A stretch of DNA of 7,386 nucleotides from Cellulomonadaceae bacterium. Lineage in GTDB: Bacteria; Actinomycetota; Actinomycetes; Actinomycetales; Cellulomonadaceae. Where the stretch lies: NCBI GenBank assembly GCA_031283115.1, contig JAITCK010000238.1:1-7386 (forward strand). Reading direction: 5' to 3'. The position numbers were made by a program, and so were the translations under genes. The notes beneath the pieces were generated by a model, which was not told the DNA's origin, ran no database searches, and worked only from the letters and a program-made list of their open reading frames with translations. Below are positions 1-7,331 of this stretch, in pieces (the stretch's first letter is position 1; each line of letters begins with the position of its first letter).

Positions 1-235
1 CCTTGACTCCTCCCTGGACGAATCCGTCACCGTTGTCGAATGGGGGGCAGGGTTGGCCGAACAACTCACCGACGACCACCTCGACATCAACCTAGACCGG
101 GGCCACGGCGGCGGCTACGACCCCGACAACCCGGAAGCAGGCCAGCGAACAGCAACCCTGCGCGGCGTGGGGCAGCGCTGGGAAGGCGTCAACCTGGCTG
201 CAGTCGTGGCAGGCCACGCCGACGCCGTAGGCTGA
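1..235 (+). CDS. tsaE: TsaE, t6A biosynthesis ATPase, C-terminal part
   Basis: TsaE is the small P-loop ATPase that works with TsaB and TsaD in forming threonylcarbamoyladenosine at position 37 of tRNA. Only the C-terminal 77 residues are inside the window; codons run from base 2 and the gene ends at TGA 233-235. The Walker A motif is upstream and not visible. What is visible is the family's conserved C-terminal segment, reading SLDESVTVVEWGAGLAEQL, with the Glu-Trp-Gly centre typical of TsaE, then the strand LDINLDR and an RTATLRGVGQRW-like closing strand. The next gene, tsaB, starts 4 bases after the stop, the usual neighbour order in Actinomycetota. The identification is firm for such a short piece because both the motif and the context agree. 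Confidence 0.9.
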   Translation, partial: LDSSLDESVTVVEWGAGLAEQLTDDHLDINLDRGHGGGYDPDNPEAGQRTATLRGVGQRWEGVNLAAVVAGHADAVG

Positions 236-239
236 GGCC

Positions 240-1085
240 GTGCCACTTCTCGCCCTCGACACCTCCGCCGCCGTAGCCGTCGCCGTGCTCAGCGACGAAG
301 GCGCGCCCATCGTGCGCCGCAGTATCGACGAACGACGCAAGCACGCCGAAGCCCTCACCCCACTCATCGCCGAAGCCCTCATGGCCGCAGGCGCCACCCC
401 CCGCGACCTGACAGCCGTCGCCGTAGGCACCGGCCCGGCCCCCTTCACTGGCCTGCGGGTAGGGCTAGTCACCGCCCGAACAATAGCGGCAGCCCTGGGC
501 GTACCCGTGTGGGGGGTGCCCAGCCTGGACGCTGTTGCCATGCACGCGGCAGGGCTGATGCGGTTGGCCCCCGGCGACGAAATTCTTGCCGTCGCTGACG
601 CCCGCCGCAAAGAAGTGTATTGGGCGCGTTATCGCGTCTCCGATATTGTCGCCGAGCAGGTGAGCATTGACGACGGCGGCCAGTATTCGGCAGACCTGCG
701 GGCCCGCCACGGCGTCACCGACAACCGTGACATCGCCTTCCGTTTCACCAACGTTCCCCTGCTGCGCTGCATCGACGGGCCAGGTGTCGCCAAACCCGCC
801 GACGTGGCCGCCGAACAGGCCGGGCGGACATCAACCGGACGAACCGTCGTCGTCGGTGAAGGGGCACGCATGTACGCTGACCACTTCACCCCCATCGCCC
901 CCGACGCCGCCGTGACACCCCTACTCCCCGACGCAGCCATCATCGGCTGGCTGGCTGCCGCCCGCGCCGCCGCAGGCAACGATGTCTCCACCGACCCCCT
1001 CTACCTGCGCCGCCCCGACGTTCACGAACCCGCCGCCGCAGCCGCTGCGCCCGTGACTGCCGCGCCGCCGCAGACAGCCCGATGA
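240..1085 (+). CDS. tsaB: TsaB, t6A biosynthesis scaffold protein
   Basis: TsaB is an ASKHA-fold, catalytically inactive paralogue of TsaD that dimerises with it and recruits TsaE for tRNA t6A37 synthesis in the cytosol. The 281-residue product opens with PLLALDTSAAVAVAV, the family's N-terminal strand. At about residues 61-80 it carries GTGPAPFTGLRVGL, equivalent to the GPGSFTGLRIG signature, followed by GVPVWGVPSLDAVA. The start is GTG at 240; an N-terminal MPLLALDTS fits the family and no better start exists. There is no well-spaced Shine-Dalgarno (only GAGG ending 2 bases before the GTG), so coupling to tsaE is likely. It is longer than the E. coli protein (about 230 residues). The extra length is a middle loop around residues 145-200 and an Ala/Pro-rich tail. 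Its stop overlaps the rimI start as ATGA. Confidence 0.93.
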   Translation: MPLLALDTSAAVAVAVLSDEGAPIVRRSIDERRKHAEALTPLIAEALMAAGATPRDLTAVAVGTGPAPFTGLRVGLVTARTIAAALGVPVWGVPSLDAVAMHAAGLMRLAPGDEILAVADARRKEVYWARYRVSDIVAEQVSIDDGGQYSADLRARHGVTDNRDIAFRFTNVPLLRCIDGPGVAKPADVAAEQAGRTSTGRTVVVGEGARMYADHFTPIAPDAAVTPLLPDAAIIGWLAAARAAAGNDVSTDPLYLRRPDVHEPAAAAAAPVTAAPPQTAR

Positions 1086-1639
1086 CAGACCTGCGCGCAA
1101 GCGCACCCCCCGCCGATGGGATGGACGGCGGCAGCGGCGCCCGTCAAGCAGACGTGACCTTACGGGGTATGCAGCCCGACGACGTTCCCCGCGTCGCCGC
1201 CCTAGAACGCGACCTTTTCCGCGTCAGCGCCTGGACCCCCGCCATGCTGGCAGAAGAACTCAACGCCTGGGGCCGCTGGTACATCGTCGCCCAAACGGCC
1301 CAAGGGCTGGTTGTCGGCTACGCCGGCCTCTGGTTCGACGGCGACGTCAGCCAAGTGATGACCATCGGCGTTGACCAGTCCTTTCAAGGCTGCGGCATAG
1401 GTGCAGTCCTCATCGACGCCCTCATCGGGCGCTCGCGGCAGCTTGGCGCACAATCAGTTTTCCTTGAAGTCGCCGTCAACAACGATGCAGCCATCTCCCT
1501 CTACCACAGTCGCGGGTTCCAGCAGGTCAGCATCCGTAAACGCTATTACCAACCAGAGAACTTAGATGCGTCCGTCATGCGACTCGCGCTCGATACGCCA
1601 GACACAACAGCCGCCAACAGTGGCACACTCAAGACATGA
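1082..1639 (+). CDS. rimI: RimI, protein N-terminal alanine acetyltransferase (GNAT)
   Basis: This is a GNAT-family N-acetyltransferase of the RimI group. E. coli RimI uses acetyl-CoA to acetylate the N-terminal Ala of ribosomal protein S18; actinobacterial relatives may have wider N-terminal targets. The 185-residue product has the acetyl-CoA pyrophosphate-binding motif QGCGIG at residues 102-107, inside VMTIGVDQSFQGCGIG. Glu129 (in LEVAVNNDAA) and Tyr141 (in SLYHSRGF) are spaced like the catalytic pair Glu103/Tyr115 of E. coli RimI. The usual RimI ending, KRYYQPENLDASVMRLAL, follows. The first 25 or so residues are a Gly/Ala-rich extension outside the GNAT fold. The ATG at 1082 is supported by the 4-base ATGA overlap with tsaB. 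There is no Shine-Dalgarno, so translation probably depends on coupling. The position next to tsaB is standard for this family. Confidence 0.92.
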   Translation: MTDLRASAPPADGMDGGSGARQADVTLRGMQPDDVPRVAALERDLFRVSAWTPAMLAEELNAWGRWYIVAQTAQGLVVGYAGLWFDGDVSQVMTIGVDQSFQGCGIGAVLIDALIGRSRQLGAQSVFLEVAVNNDAAISLYHSRGFQQVSIRKRYYQPENLDASVMRLALDTPDTTAANSGTLKT

Positions 1640-2529
1640 GCGACACGACACGGGCGGCAGTGCTGGTCACCTCCAAGCAGTTGGCGGCAGAAATCGCCGA
1701 CACTCAAGAGGATCTTGTCATCCTTGACGTGCGGTGGGAACTGCCCACCGGCACAGGCGAAAAAGTAGACGGCCACGCCGACTACCTGGCCGGACACATT
1801 CCCGGCGCCGTCTACGTGGACTTGGACGCCCAACTGGCCGCCCCTCCCGCGCCAGGAGAAGGCCGCCACCCCCTGCCACCCATCGACGACCTGGAAGTGG
1901 CCGCCCGCAGTTGGGGCATCCACAAGGATTCGCGGGTTGTCGTCTACGACGACATCAGCGGTCAAGGAGCAGCCCGAGCCTGGTGGCTACTGCGGTATGG
2001 CGGCCTGACCGACGTGCGGATACTCGACGGCGGCTTCGAAGAATGGGAGATCTCCGGCCACCCCGTCGACTCCGACGAAGTCACCGTCATGCCCGGAGAC
2101 GTCACCCTCACCCCCGGCCACATGCCCGTGCTCACCGCCGACCAAGCCTTGGAGTGGGCGGCGCGCGGCGACCTGCTCGACGCGCGCGGGGGCGTGCGCT
2201 ACCGCGGCGAGTTCGAACCCATCGACGTTAAGGCCGGGCACATTCCTGGGGCGCGATCTGCCCCCACCGGCCACAACCTCACCAGGGATGGCTTGTTCCG
2301 CCCGGCAGAAGATTTGACTGTCCGCTTCGCCGCCCACGACGTTCGCCCAGGTGAACCGGTGGGTGTCTACTGTGGTTCTGGCGTGACGGCAGCCCACCAG
2401 ATTGCCGCCCTAGCCTCCATTGGTATTGAGGCTGCCCTCTACGTTCCCAGCTGGTCTGGCTGGGTTGGCGACGACAACCACCCAGTCGAAACCGGCCCCG
2501 ACCCCTGGCGTCAAGCCGCCGCAGCCTAA
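1636..2529 (+). CDS. sseA: Sulfurtransferase, 3-mercaptopyruvate type (two rhodanese domains)
   Basis: This is a two-domain rhodanese-fold sulfurtransferase of 297 residues, the standard length. The N-terminal, inactive domain spans about residues 8-150 (LVILDVRWEL, AGHIPGAVYVDLD, VVVYDD with Asp where Cys would be, RILDGGFEEW). The C-terminal domain has DARGGVRYRGEFEP, KAGHIPGARS and the active-site loop CGSGVTA with catalytic Cys246. CGSGVTA is the loop of 3-mercaptopyruvate sulfurtransferases; thiosulfate rhodaneses usually have CRKGVTA. The likely reaction is therefore sulfur transfer from 3-mercaptopyruvate through a Cys persulfide, with thiosulfate as an alternative donor. The ATG at 1636 overlaps the rimI stop as ATGA and lacks a Shine-Dalgarno, so it appears translationally coupled to the t6A operon. 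The physiological acceptor is unknown. The gene converges on the sugar kinase, 25 bases away, with no obvious terminator hairpin between them. Confidence 0.88.
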   Translation: MSDTTRAAVLVTSKQLAAEIADTQEDLVILDVRWELPTGTGEKVDGHADYLAGHIPGAVYVDLDAQLAAPPAPGEGRHPLPPIDDLEVAARSWGIHKDSRVVVYDDISGQGAARAWWLLRYGGLTDVRILDGGFEEWEISGHPVDSDEVTVMPGDVTLTPGHMPVLTADQALEWAARGDLLDARGGVRYRGEFEPIDVKAGHIPGARSAPTGHNLTRDGLFRPAEDLTVRFAAHDVRPGEPVGVYCGSGVTAAHQIAALASIGIEAALYVPSWSGWVGDDNHPVETGPDPWRQAAAA

Positions 2530-2554
2530 CCGCATCCCGTACCACCCACTCTCG

Positions 2555-3571
<1,017 letters not shown>

Positions 3572-3624
3572 GTCTCAACCTTGCCACGCAAACATCAACA
3601 CTGCCGGTGAACCCTCGGGCAGGG

Positions 3625-3663
3625 GCGACCAAACCGGCACAGACCTAGCGACCAAACCGGCAC
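3625..3663. repeat. 16-bp perfect direct repeat upstream of the ATPase gene
   Basis: GCGACCAAACCGGCAC occurs at 3625-3640 and again at 3648-3663. The 23-bp period is close to two helical turns, so both copies face the same side of DNA. The second copy covers the -35 position of the predicted ATPase promoter. An inverted piece, TGCCGGT at 3602-3608, can pair with ACCGGCA inside either copy. The layout fits an operator for a regulator acting on the ATPase gene, the divergent sugar kinase, or both. That function is inferred; only the repeats themselves are seen. Confidence 0.7.
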
Positions 3664-3668
3664 GCATA

Positions 3669-3684
3669 TGCCATAATATGGTCA
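3669..3684 (+). promoter_or_regulatory. Extended -10 promoter giving a leaderless mRNA
   Basis: TGC-CATAAT at 3669-3677 is an extended -10 element (TGn followed by a one-mismatch match to TATAAT). Placing the last base of the hexamer at -7 puts +1 exactly on the A of ATG 3684. No Shine-Dalgarno exists upstream of either possible ATG (3678 or 3684), as expected for a leaderless transcript, which is common in Actinomycetota. The -35 region (GCGACC at 3648, 18-bp spacer) is weak and lies in the direct repeat. The box also sits in two small palindromes, GCATATGC (3664-3671) and CCATA-A-TATGG (3671-3681). Confidence 0.6.
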
Positions 3685-4943
3685 TGACAGCATCTGTGAA
3701 CAGCAGTTTCCTTCCTCGGCACGCGATGCCGCATGTGCTGGAAGCCTTGTCAGATACGCGGGTTGTTCTTGTCAATGGCGCGCGCCAAGTAGGCAAGAGC
3801 ACTTTGGTGCGTCGAGCAGGGCGAGAAACGGACGCTTCCTGGTACACGCTTGACGATGGGACAACAGCACAACTCGCCGCCAAAGACCCTTCTGCTTTTG
3901 TGCGCCTTTCGGAACGCATGATCGTTGACGAGATTCAACGCGACCCCCAACTTCTGTTGGCAATGAAGTCGCTTGTTGATGAAATCCCCACACCTGGGCG
4001 ATTCCTGTTGACGGGTTCTGCCCGCCTGATGGGCCTGCGCAACTTGCCTGACAGCCTTGTCGGACGCATGGAAACCATTGAGTTGTGGCCGCTATCGCAA
4101 GGTGAAATCGACGGAACGCCCGACCGTTTCGTTGATGCGGCATTTGAGTTGGGGCCTGACGTGCGCCACGAATCCACGGTGACACGCGACGACTACATCA
4201 CCCGTATTACCCGTGGCGGCTTCCCCGGCGTGTACCGACGGTCGGAGCGCAGACGGGCCGACTCCCTCAACAACTACGTCGCCGACCTCATCAACCGTGA
4301 TGTCACGCAACTCAGTGAGATCGAGCGCGGCAAAGAAATGCGTGATCTGGTTCTCGCATTAGCAGGCTGCAGCGGGCAACTCATCGCCCCAACAACGCTG
4401 GGGGAAGCGCAAGGACTCGACGCCAAAACCACCAAACGTTACCTTCGCCTGCTAGAAGAAGTGTTTCTCATCAAACGCATCCCCGCCTGGTCTCGCCGCA
4501 TCAGCCATCGTGCAGTCTCACAAGACAAACTGGCTTTTGTTGACTCCGGTGTGGCTTCTGCCCTGCTCGACCAAACCGCGTCACGGCTGCGGAAACCTGG
4601 AGCACCACTCGGCGGCTTGCTTGAAGGATTTGTCGTCATGGAAATCGCCCGCCAACTCACATGGAACGACACCCGTGCAGAAATATCCCACTATCGAACC
4701 AAAGACAAAGTTGAGGTCGATATTGTGTTGGAAGACAGGCACGGCCAAGTCATCGGCATTGAAGTCAAAGCGTCAGCATCACCCCTGTGGGATGACTTCC
4801 GTGGGTTGCGGCACCTAGAAGAACGGGTGGGCGATGATTTCATCGCCGGATACGTGCTCCACACGGGGGCGCAAACCCTCCCCTTCGGCAGCAAAATGCG
4901 GGCCGTGCCCGTCAGTGCTCTATGGCAGATACCAGCGCCGTAA
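3684..4943 (+). CDS. AAA ATPase with DUF4143 C-terminal domain
   Basis: This is a P-loop ATPase of the AAA_14/DUF4143 group, 419 residues, a widespread family without an established role. Walker A is GARQVGKS (residues 32-39, Lys38) and Walker B is MIVDEIQ (Asp82, Glu83). FLLTGSARL is the sensor-like strand, then GLRNLPDSLVGRMETIELWP. The second half has the DUF4143 winged-helix-like part (TTLGEAQGLDAKTTKRYLRLLEE, abbreviated here by its ends TTLGEAQ and YLRLLEE). It ends in a PD-(D/E)XK nuclease-like segment with Asp346 (VEVDIV) and Glu360-x-Lys362 (GIEVKAS). Start choice: ATG 3684 matches the predicted transcription start, with ATG 3678 as an alternative two codons earlier. The reading frame stays open back to 3390, but that part is antisense to the sugar kinase and is not family-like. 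GC is lower than in its neighbours (32 of 60 bases at 4621-4680, against 43 of 60 at 2101-2160), which suggests acquisition by transfer. Confidence 0.88.
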   Translation: MTASVNSSFLPRHAMPHVLEALSDTRVVLVNGARQVGKSTLVRRAGRETDASWYTLDDGTTAQLAAKDPSAFVRLSERMIVDEIQRDPQLLLAMKSLVDEIPTPGRFLLTGSARLMGLRNLPDSLVGRMETIELWPLSQGEIDGTPDRFVDAAFELGPDVRHESTVTRDDYITRITRGGFPGVYRRSERRRADSLNNYVADLINRDVTQLSEIERGKEMRDLVLALAGCSGQLIAPTTLGEAQGLDAKTTKRYLRLLEEVFLIKRIPAWSRRISHRAVSQDKLAFVDSGVASALLDQTASRLRKPGAPLGGLLEGFVVMEIARQLTWNDTRAEISHYRTKDKVEVDIVLEDRHGQVIGIEVKASASPLWDDFRGLRHLEERVGDDFIAGYVLHTGAQTLPFGSKMRAVPVSALWQIPAP

Positions 4944-4980
4944 GCGCGAAAAAAACCGGAACTTTCTAGCGCAGCAACCG

Positions 4981-5589
4981 TCAGAGTTCGGTGACTACCT
5001 CGGCGTAGTCGAGGCGGGGGAGGCGAGGGTGAGTGTTTCCGCTGCCTTCCGGGTGGCCTACCGTGACCACCAGGAAGGGGCGACTGCTGGTGTCGGCGAA
5101 GAACTCGCTGGTCACACCATCGAAGTCTAAGCCCGTCATAGGGCCAACACCCAAGCCGACAGCCCGCAAAGCGACCAGCAGAAATCCCGCCTGGATGAGA
5201 GAGTTAGTTTTAGCCATGCCAAGCCGCACGGCCGGGGCGGCGGCCAGGTTGTCGCGGGTTTCCGGGGATATAGGGAAGGTGACATCCATCTTCTCGTGGA
5301 AGTCCGGGTGGTAGGCGAGAATGAGCGTGACGGGCGCGATCTCTACTTTGACCTTGTTGCCGTCACCCATGTGGGGCACCAGGCGGGCCTTAGCTTCGTC
5401 GCTGCGCAGGGCGACAATCCGCAAGGGCTGAGTGTTCATGGCTGACGGGGCAAACTTGGCCAGGTCGTAGGCGGCGTGCAGGTCGGCGTCGGTGACAGGG
5501 GCATCCGCCCACACGTAGGTGGTGCGAGCTTGGCGGAACAGCAGGTCGGCGTCGGCGGGCGTGAGAACAGGTGATGAAGTTTCGCTCAT
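4981..5589 (-). CDS. RutE-like FMN-dependent nitroreductase family oxidoreductase
   Basis: This is a nitroreductase-fold flavoprotein of 202 residues, close to the RutE/YdfG-associated malonic semialdehyde reductase subgroup (about 196 residues). It would use FMN and NAD(P)H. Visible family features are [18 protein letters not shown] (residues 17-34), the flavin-contacting [14 protein letters not shown] (44-57), [15 protein letters not shown], and [11 protein letters not shown] (from 149). It ends with [10 protein letters not shown], as RutE-type proteins do. No pyrimidine-degradation (rut) genes are nearby, so the RutE reaction cannot be assumed; a general quinone or nitro reductase is also possible. 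ATG 5589 is preferred over GTG 5613. AGGG (5598-5601) lies 8 bases before it, and the extra eight residues (MSGGRVAG) are not family-like. It is divergent from tsaD, 68 bases away, and convergent with the ATPase gene. Confidence 0.82.
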   Translation of the reverse strand: MSETSSPVLTPADADLLFRQARTTYVWADAPVTDADLHAAYDLAKFAPSAMNTQPLRIVALRSDEAKARLVPHMGDGNKVKVEIAPVTLILAYHPDFHEKMDVTFPISPETRDNLAAAPAVRLGMAKTNSLIQAGFLLVALRAVGLGVGPMTGLDFDGVTSEFFADTSSRPFLVVTVGHPEGSGNTHPRLPRLDYAEVVTEL

Positions 5590-5597
5590 GCCTGCCA

Positions 5598-5601
5598 CCC
5601 T
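5598..5601 (-). promoter_or_regulatory. Ribosome binding site deciding the nitroreductase start
   Basis: On the - strand AGGG is followed by TGG, 8 bases before ATG 5589. The competing upstream GTG at 5613 has no comparable site. This favours the 202-residue protein. Confidence 0.5.
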
Positions 5602-5643
5602 ACCGCCAGACACGCCGAGAACACGGGCGGGCAGGGGGAAGGT

Positions 5644-5650
5644 GGGAGGA
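5644..5650 (+). promoter_or_regulatory. Ribosome binding site of tsaD
   Basis: GGGAGGA ends 7 bases before ATG 5658, an excellent Shine-Dalgarno. It settles the start against the longer open frame that begins at 5571 inside the divergent nitroreductase gene. It also shows that tsaD is translated independently here, unlike the coupled tsaB and rimI. Confidence 0.8.
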
Positions 5651-5657
5651 TAGCGCC

Positions 5658-6707
5658 ATGACTTCTGCGGACCCGCTGGTTCTCGGCATTGAGTCGTCGT
5701 GCGATGAGACGGGCGTGGCCCTAGTGCGCGGAAACACCCTGCTGGCTGACGTCACCGCCTCCTCCATGGACGAACATGTGCGTTACGGCGGCATCATCCC
5801 TGAGATTGCCAGTCGAGCCCACCTGGAAGTCATGGTTCCCACTATTGACGCAGCCCTTGACGCTGCCGAGGTGACGTTGGCTGACGTGGACGCTATCGCC
5901 GTGACGGCAGGTCCCGGCCTGGTCGGTTCGCTGACCATTGGGGCCAGTGCGGCCAAAGCCTTAGCGCTGGCCTTAGGTAAGCCCCTGTACGGCGTCAACC
6001 ATGTGATCGGCCACGCCTGTGTAGACCAGCTGGTGCACGGCGATTTCCCTGAACGGGTCATGGCGCTGGTGGTGTCGGGCGGACATTCCTCCCTACTGCT
6101 GGTCAACGATATTGCCCGTGACGTGCGCCAACTGGGGCAAACTTTGGACGATGCGGCCGGGGAAGCCTTCGACAAGGTGGGTCGCCTGCTGGGCCTGCCC
6201 TACCCTGGCGGCCCCCACATTGACGCCCTGGCCCGCGACGGCAACCCGCACGCTATCCGCTTCCCCCGCGGCCTCACCGCCCCCAAGTATGCGGAAACCC
6301 ACGCCTACGATTTTTCTTTCTCCGGCCTCAAAACGGCTGTCGCCCGTTACGTGGAAACGGAACGCGACGCAGGCCGCGACCTCAACCTCCCCGACATCGC
6401 CGCCTCTTTCGCTGAGGCCGTCGTGGACGTGCTCACCGCCAAAACCCTGGCCGCCTGCCAGCGCAACAACATCGACACGTTGGTCATCGGCGGCGGGTTT
6501 AGCGCCAACAGCCAATTGCGGGACAAGGCAGCAGCCCGGTGCGCGGAAGCAGGCATCGCTCTACGCATCCCACCCATCCGTTACTGCACCGACAACGGCG
6601 CCATGATTGCCGCCCTCGGTTCTGCTGTTGTCCGGGCTGGTGTGGCCCCGTCGTCGCTGACCTTCGGCGTCGACTCCGCTATGCCGCTCAACGTCATCAG
6701 CGTCTAG
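5658..6707 (+). CDS. tsaD: TsaD, tRNA t6A37 threonylcarbamoyltransferase
   Basis: TsaD (formerly Gcp/YgjD) transfers the threonylcarbamoyl group from TC-AMP to N6 of A37 in tRNAs reading ANN codons, in complex with TsaB and TsaE. The 349-residue product has the full set of Kae1/TsaD marks. The N-terminal nucleotide-binding strand is [15 protein letters not shown] (residues 9-23), followed by [16 protein letters not shown] (42-57) and GPGLVGSL. The metal-binding histidines are His115 and His119 in NHVIGH, then SGGHSS (140-145), [20 protein letters not shown] and [10 protein letters not shown]. The third metal ligand is Asp312 in [12 protein letters not shown]. The spacing corresponds to His111, His115 and Asp300 of E. 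coli. No key residue is missing, so the enzyme should be active. It usually follows rimI directly in related genomes. Here the sulfurtransferase, sugar kinase, ATPase and nitroreductase genes lie between. Confidence 0.96.
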   Translation: MTSADPLVLGIESSCDETGVALVRGNTLLADVTASSMDEHVRYGGIIPEIASRAHLEVMVPTIDAALDAAEVTLADVDAIAVTAGPGLVGSLTIGASAAKALALALGKPLYGVNHVIGHACVDQLVHGDFPERVMALVVSGGHSSLLLVNDIARDVRQLGQTLDDAAGEAFDKVGRLLGLPYPGGPHIDALARDGNPHAIRFPRGLTAPKYAETHAYDFSFSGLKTAVARYVETERDAGRDLNLPDIAASFAEAVVDVLTAKTLAACQRNNIDTLVIGGGFSANSQLRDKAAARCAEAGIALRIPPIRYCTDNGAMIAALGSAVVRAGVAPSSLTFGVDSAMPLNVISV

Positions 6708-6757
6708 GTGGCCGTCAGCATCGCACAATCACGCGCATCATCCAGCCGCACTCTGCT

Positions 6758-6772
6758 CGTTTGGGACAAACG
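6758..6772. repeat. Short perfect hairpin, 6-bp stem and 3-base loop
   Basis: CGTTTG-GGA-CAAACG lies 51 bases after the tsaD stop. It could be a weak transcription end signal or a small operator, but no T-run follows on either strand. The surrounding non-coding stretch (6708-6953) holds no gene, tRNA or other RNA that I can recognise. Confidence 0.45.
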
Positions 6773-6866
6773 CCTGCGAAATCGTGTACAGGTACGAAGC
6801 AGCAGAATGCAGGACGACAAAAACCCGCATTGACCAGGCGAGTATGTCACAATCAGTAGAAACGCT

Positions 6867-6896
6867 TTCGGGTGTCATTATTTGAAGTAACCCGAA
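6867..6896. repeat. 7-bp inverted repeat, 16-base loop
   Basis: TTCGGGT (6867-6873) and ACCCGAA (6890-6896) are perfect inverted copies in the gap between the convergent tsaD and hicB genes. The right arm overlaps a tandem repeat. No T-run follows on either strand, so a standard terminator is not supported. A protein-binding or recombination site is possible, without direct evidence. Confidence 0.4.
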
Positions 6897-6903
6897 GTAA
6901 CCA
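6884..6903. repeat. 10-bp tandem direct repeat
   Basis: GAAGTAACCC (6884-6893) is followed immediately by GAAGTAACCA (6894-6903), 9 of 10 bases identical. It lies 51 bases past the hicB stop on the - strand, in non-coding DNA, and overlaps the right arm of the inverted repeat. The one-helical-turn period suits a dimeric binding site, but chance cannot be excluded. Confidence 0.45.
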
Positions 6904-6921
6904 CCCATAGCGTCCCGTTAT

Positions 6922-6947
6922 GTTCCGCCGTGCCGCGCTGCCGGAAC
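6922..6947 (-). terminator. Possible hairpin end signal of the hicAB operon
   Basis: GTTCCG (6922-6927) and CGGAAC (6942-6947) form a 6-bp stem around a GC-rich 14-base loop, 6 to 31 bases after the hicB stop on the - strand. There is no U-run after it, so it is at best a non-canonical terminator or a 3'-end stabilising hairpin. Confidence 0.25.
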
Positions 6948-6953
6948 TTGCAG

Positions 6954-7331
6954 TTAGGCAGCGACGAGTTGGTGGACTCGCTGGTGTGAGACGCCAAGGA
7001 CGGCGCCAATGTCGCGCATTGAGACGTGTCGTTCGGCGAGGGTGCGGGCGAGGGTACTGACCTTGGCAGTGGCTTCGGCCTCGAGGCGTGCTGCTTCGGC
7101 CCGCTCGGCAGCGACGGCATCGACGACGGCGCGAACGGGTACGCCGTCGACTTCGGTGACGATTGCTGCGACGGTATCGAGTTCGACGTCTTGGGTGACG
7201 GCGACAAGTTCGCGGGCCATGAGTTCGGCTTCCGCGAGGCGGCGGGCTTGGGTGAGTCCGTTGATAGCGGGGACATGTACCATCCACCACCCGTCCTCAC
7301 GGATGACGGTGGCCTCATAGATGGTTGTCAC
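6954..7331 (-). CDS. hicB: HicB-like antitoxin with C-terminal helix-turn-helix
   Basis: This is probably the antitoxin of a type II HicAB module: it would bind and neutralise a HicA RNase and repress its own operon. The 125-residue product has an N-terminal HicB partial RNase H-like fold: TIYEATVIREDGWWMVHVP (residues 3-21), GLTQARRLAEAE and MARELVAV. An Ala/Glu-rich helix about residues 68-100 forms a linker. A C-terminal helix-turn-helix, VSMRDIGAVLGVSHQRVHQL (103-122), is the DNA-binding part. The start is GTG 7331, with a strong AAGGAGG 7 bases upstream and a 4-base GTGA overlap with the preceding gene. That overlap is normal for toxin-antitoxin pairs in toxin-first order. Family assignment rests on motif recall, not on a search; a related HicB-type transcription factor without toxin partner is the alternative. 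Confidence 0.75.
   Translation of the reverse strand: MTTIYEATVIREDGWWMVHVPAINGLTQARRLAEAELMARELVAVTQDVELDTVAAIVTEVDGVPVRAVVDAVAAERAEAARLEAEATAKVSTLARTLAERHVSMRDIGAVLGVSHQRVHQLVAA

Noticed and set aside
92..991. Long - strand open frames opposite tsaB
   Set aside because: High-GC coding DNA commonly leaves antisense frames open. These have Ala/Arg/Ser-rich compositions without motifs, and tsaB on the + strand is certain.
4944..4980. Terminator for the nitroreductase gene at a 7-T run on the - strand (4949-4955)
   Set aside because: No stable stem precedes the T-run within the 25 bases between it and the stop codon, so an intrinsic terminator is not supported.
5571..5657. Upstream extension of tsaD (378 residues)
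   Set aside because: The extension overlaps the divergent nitroreductase start and is Arg/Gly-rich. ATG 5658 has a GGGAGGA site at ideal spacing and gives the family N-terminus.
6829..6856. Possible TTGACC...CACAAT promoter in the tsaD-hicB gap
   Set aside because: The spacer is only 12 bases, far from the usual 16-18, and no + strand gene follows.
6539..6859. + strand 106-residue frame running past the tsaD end
   Set aside because: Most of it is an out-of-frame reading of the tsaD 3' end, Arg/His/Cys-rich, with no start signal or recognisable domain.
6853..7318. Two other - strand frames opposite and overlapping hicB
   Set aside because: They are out-of-frame readings of the hicB region with Arg/Ser/Pro-rich low-complexity products; the hicB frame has the ribosome binding site and motifs.
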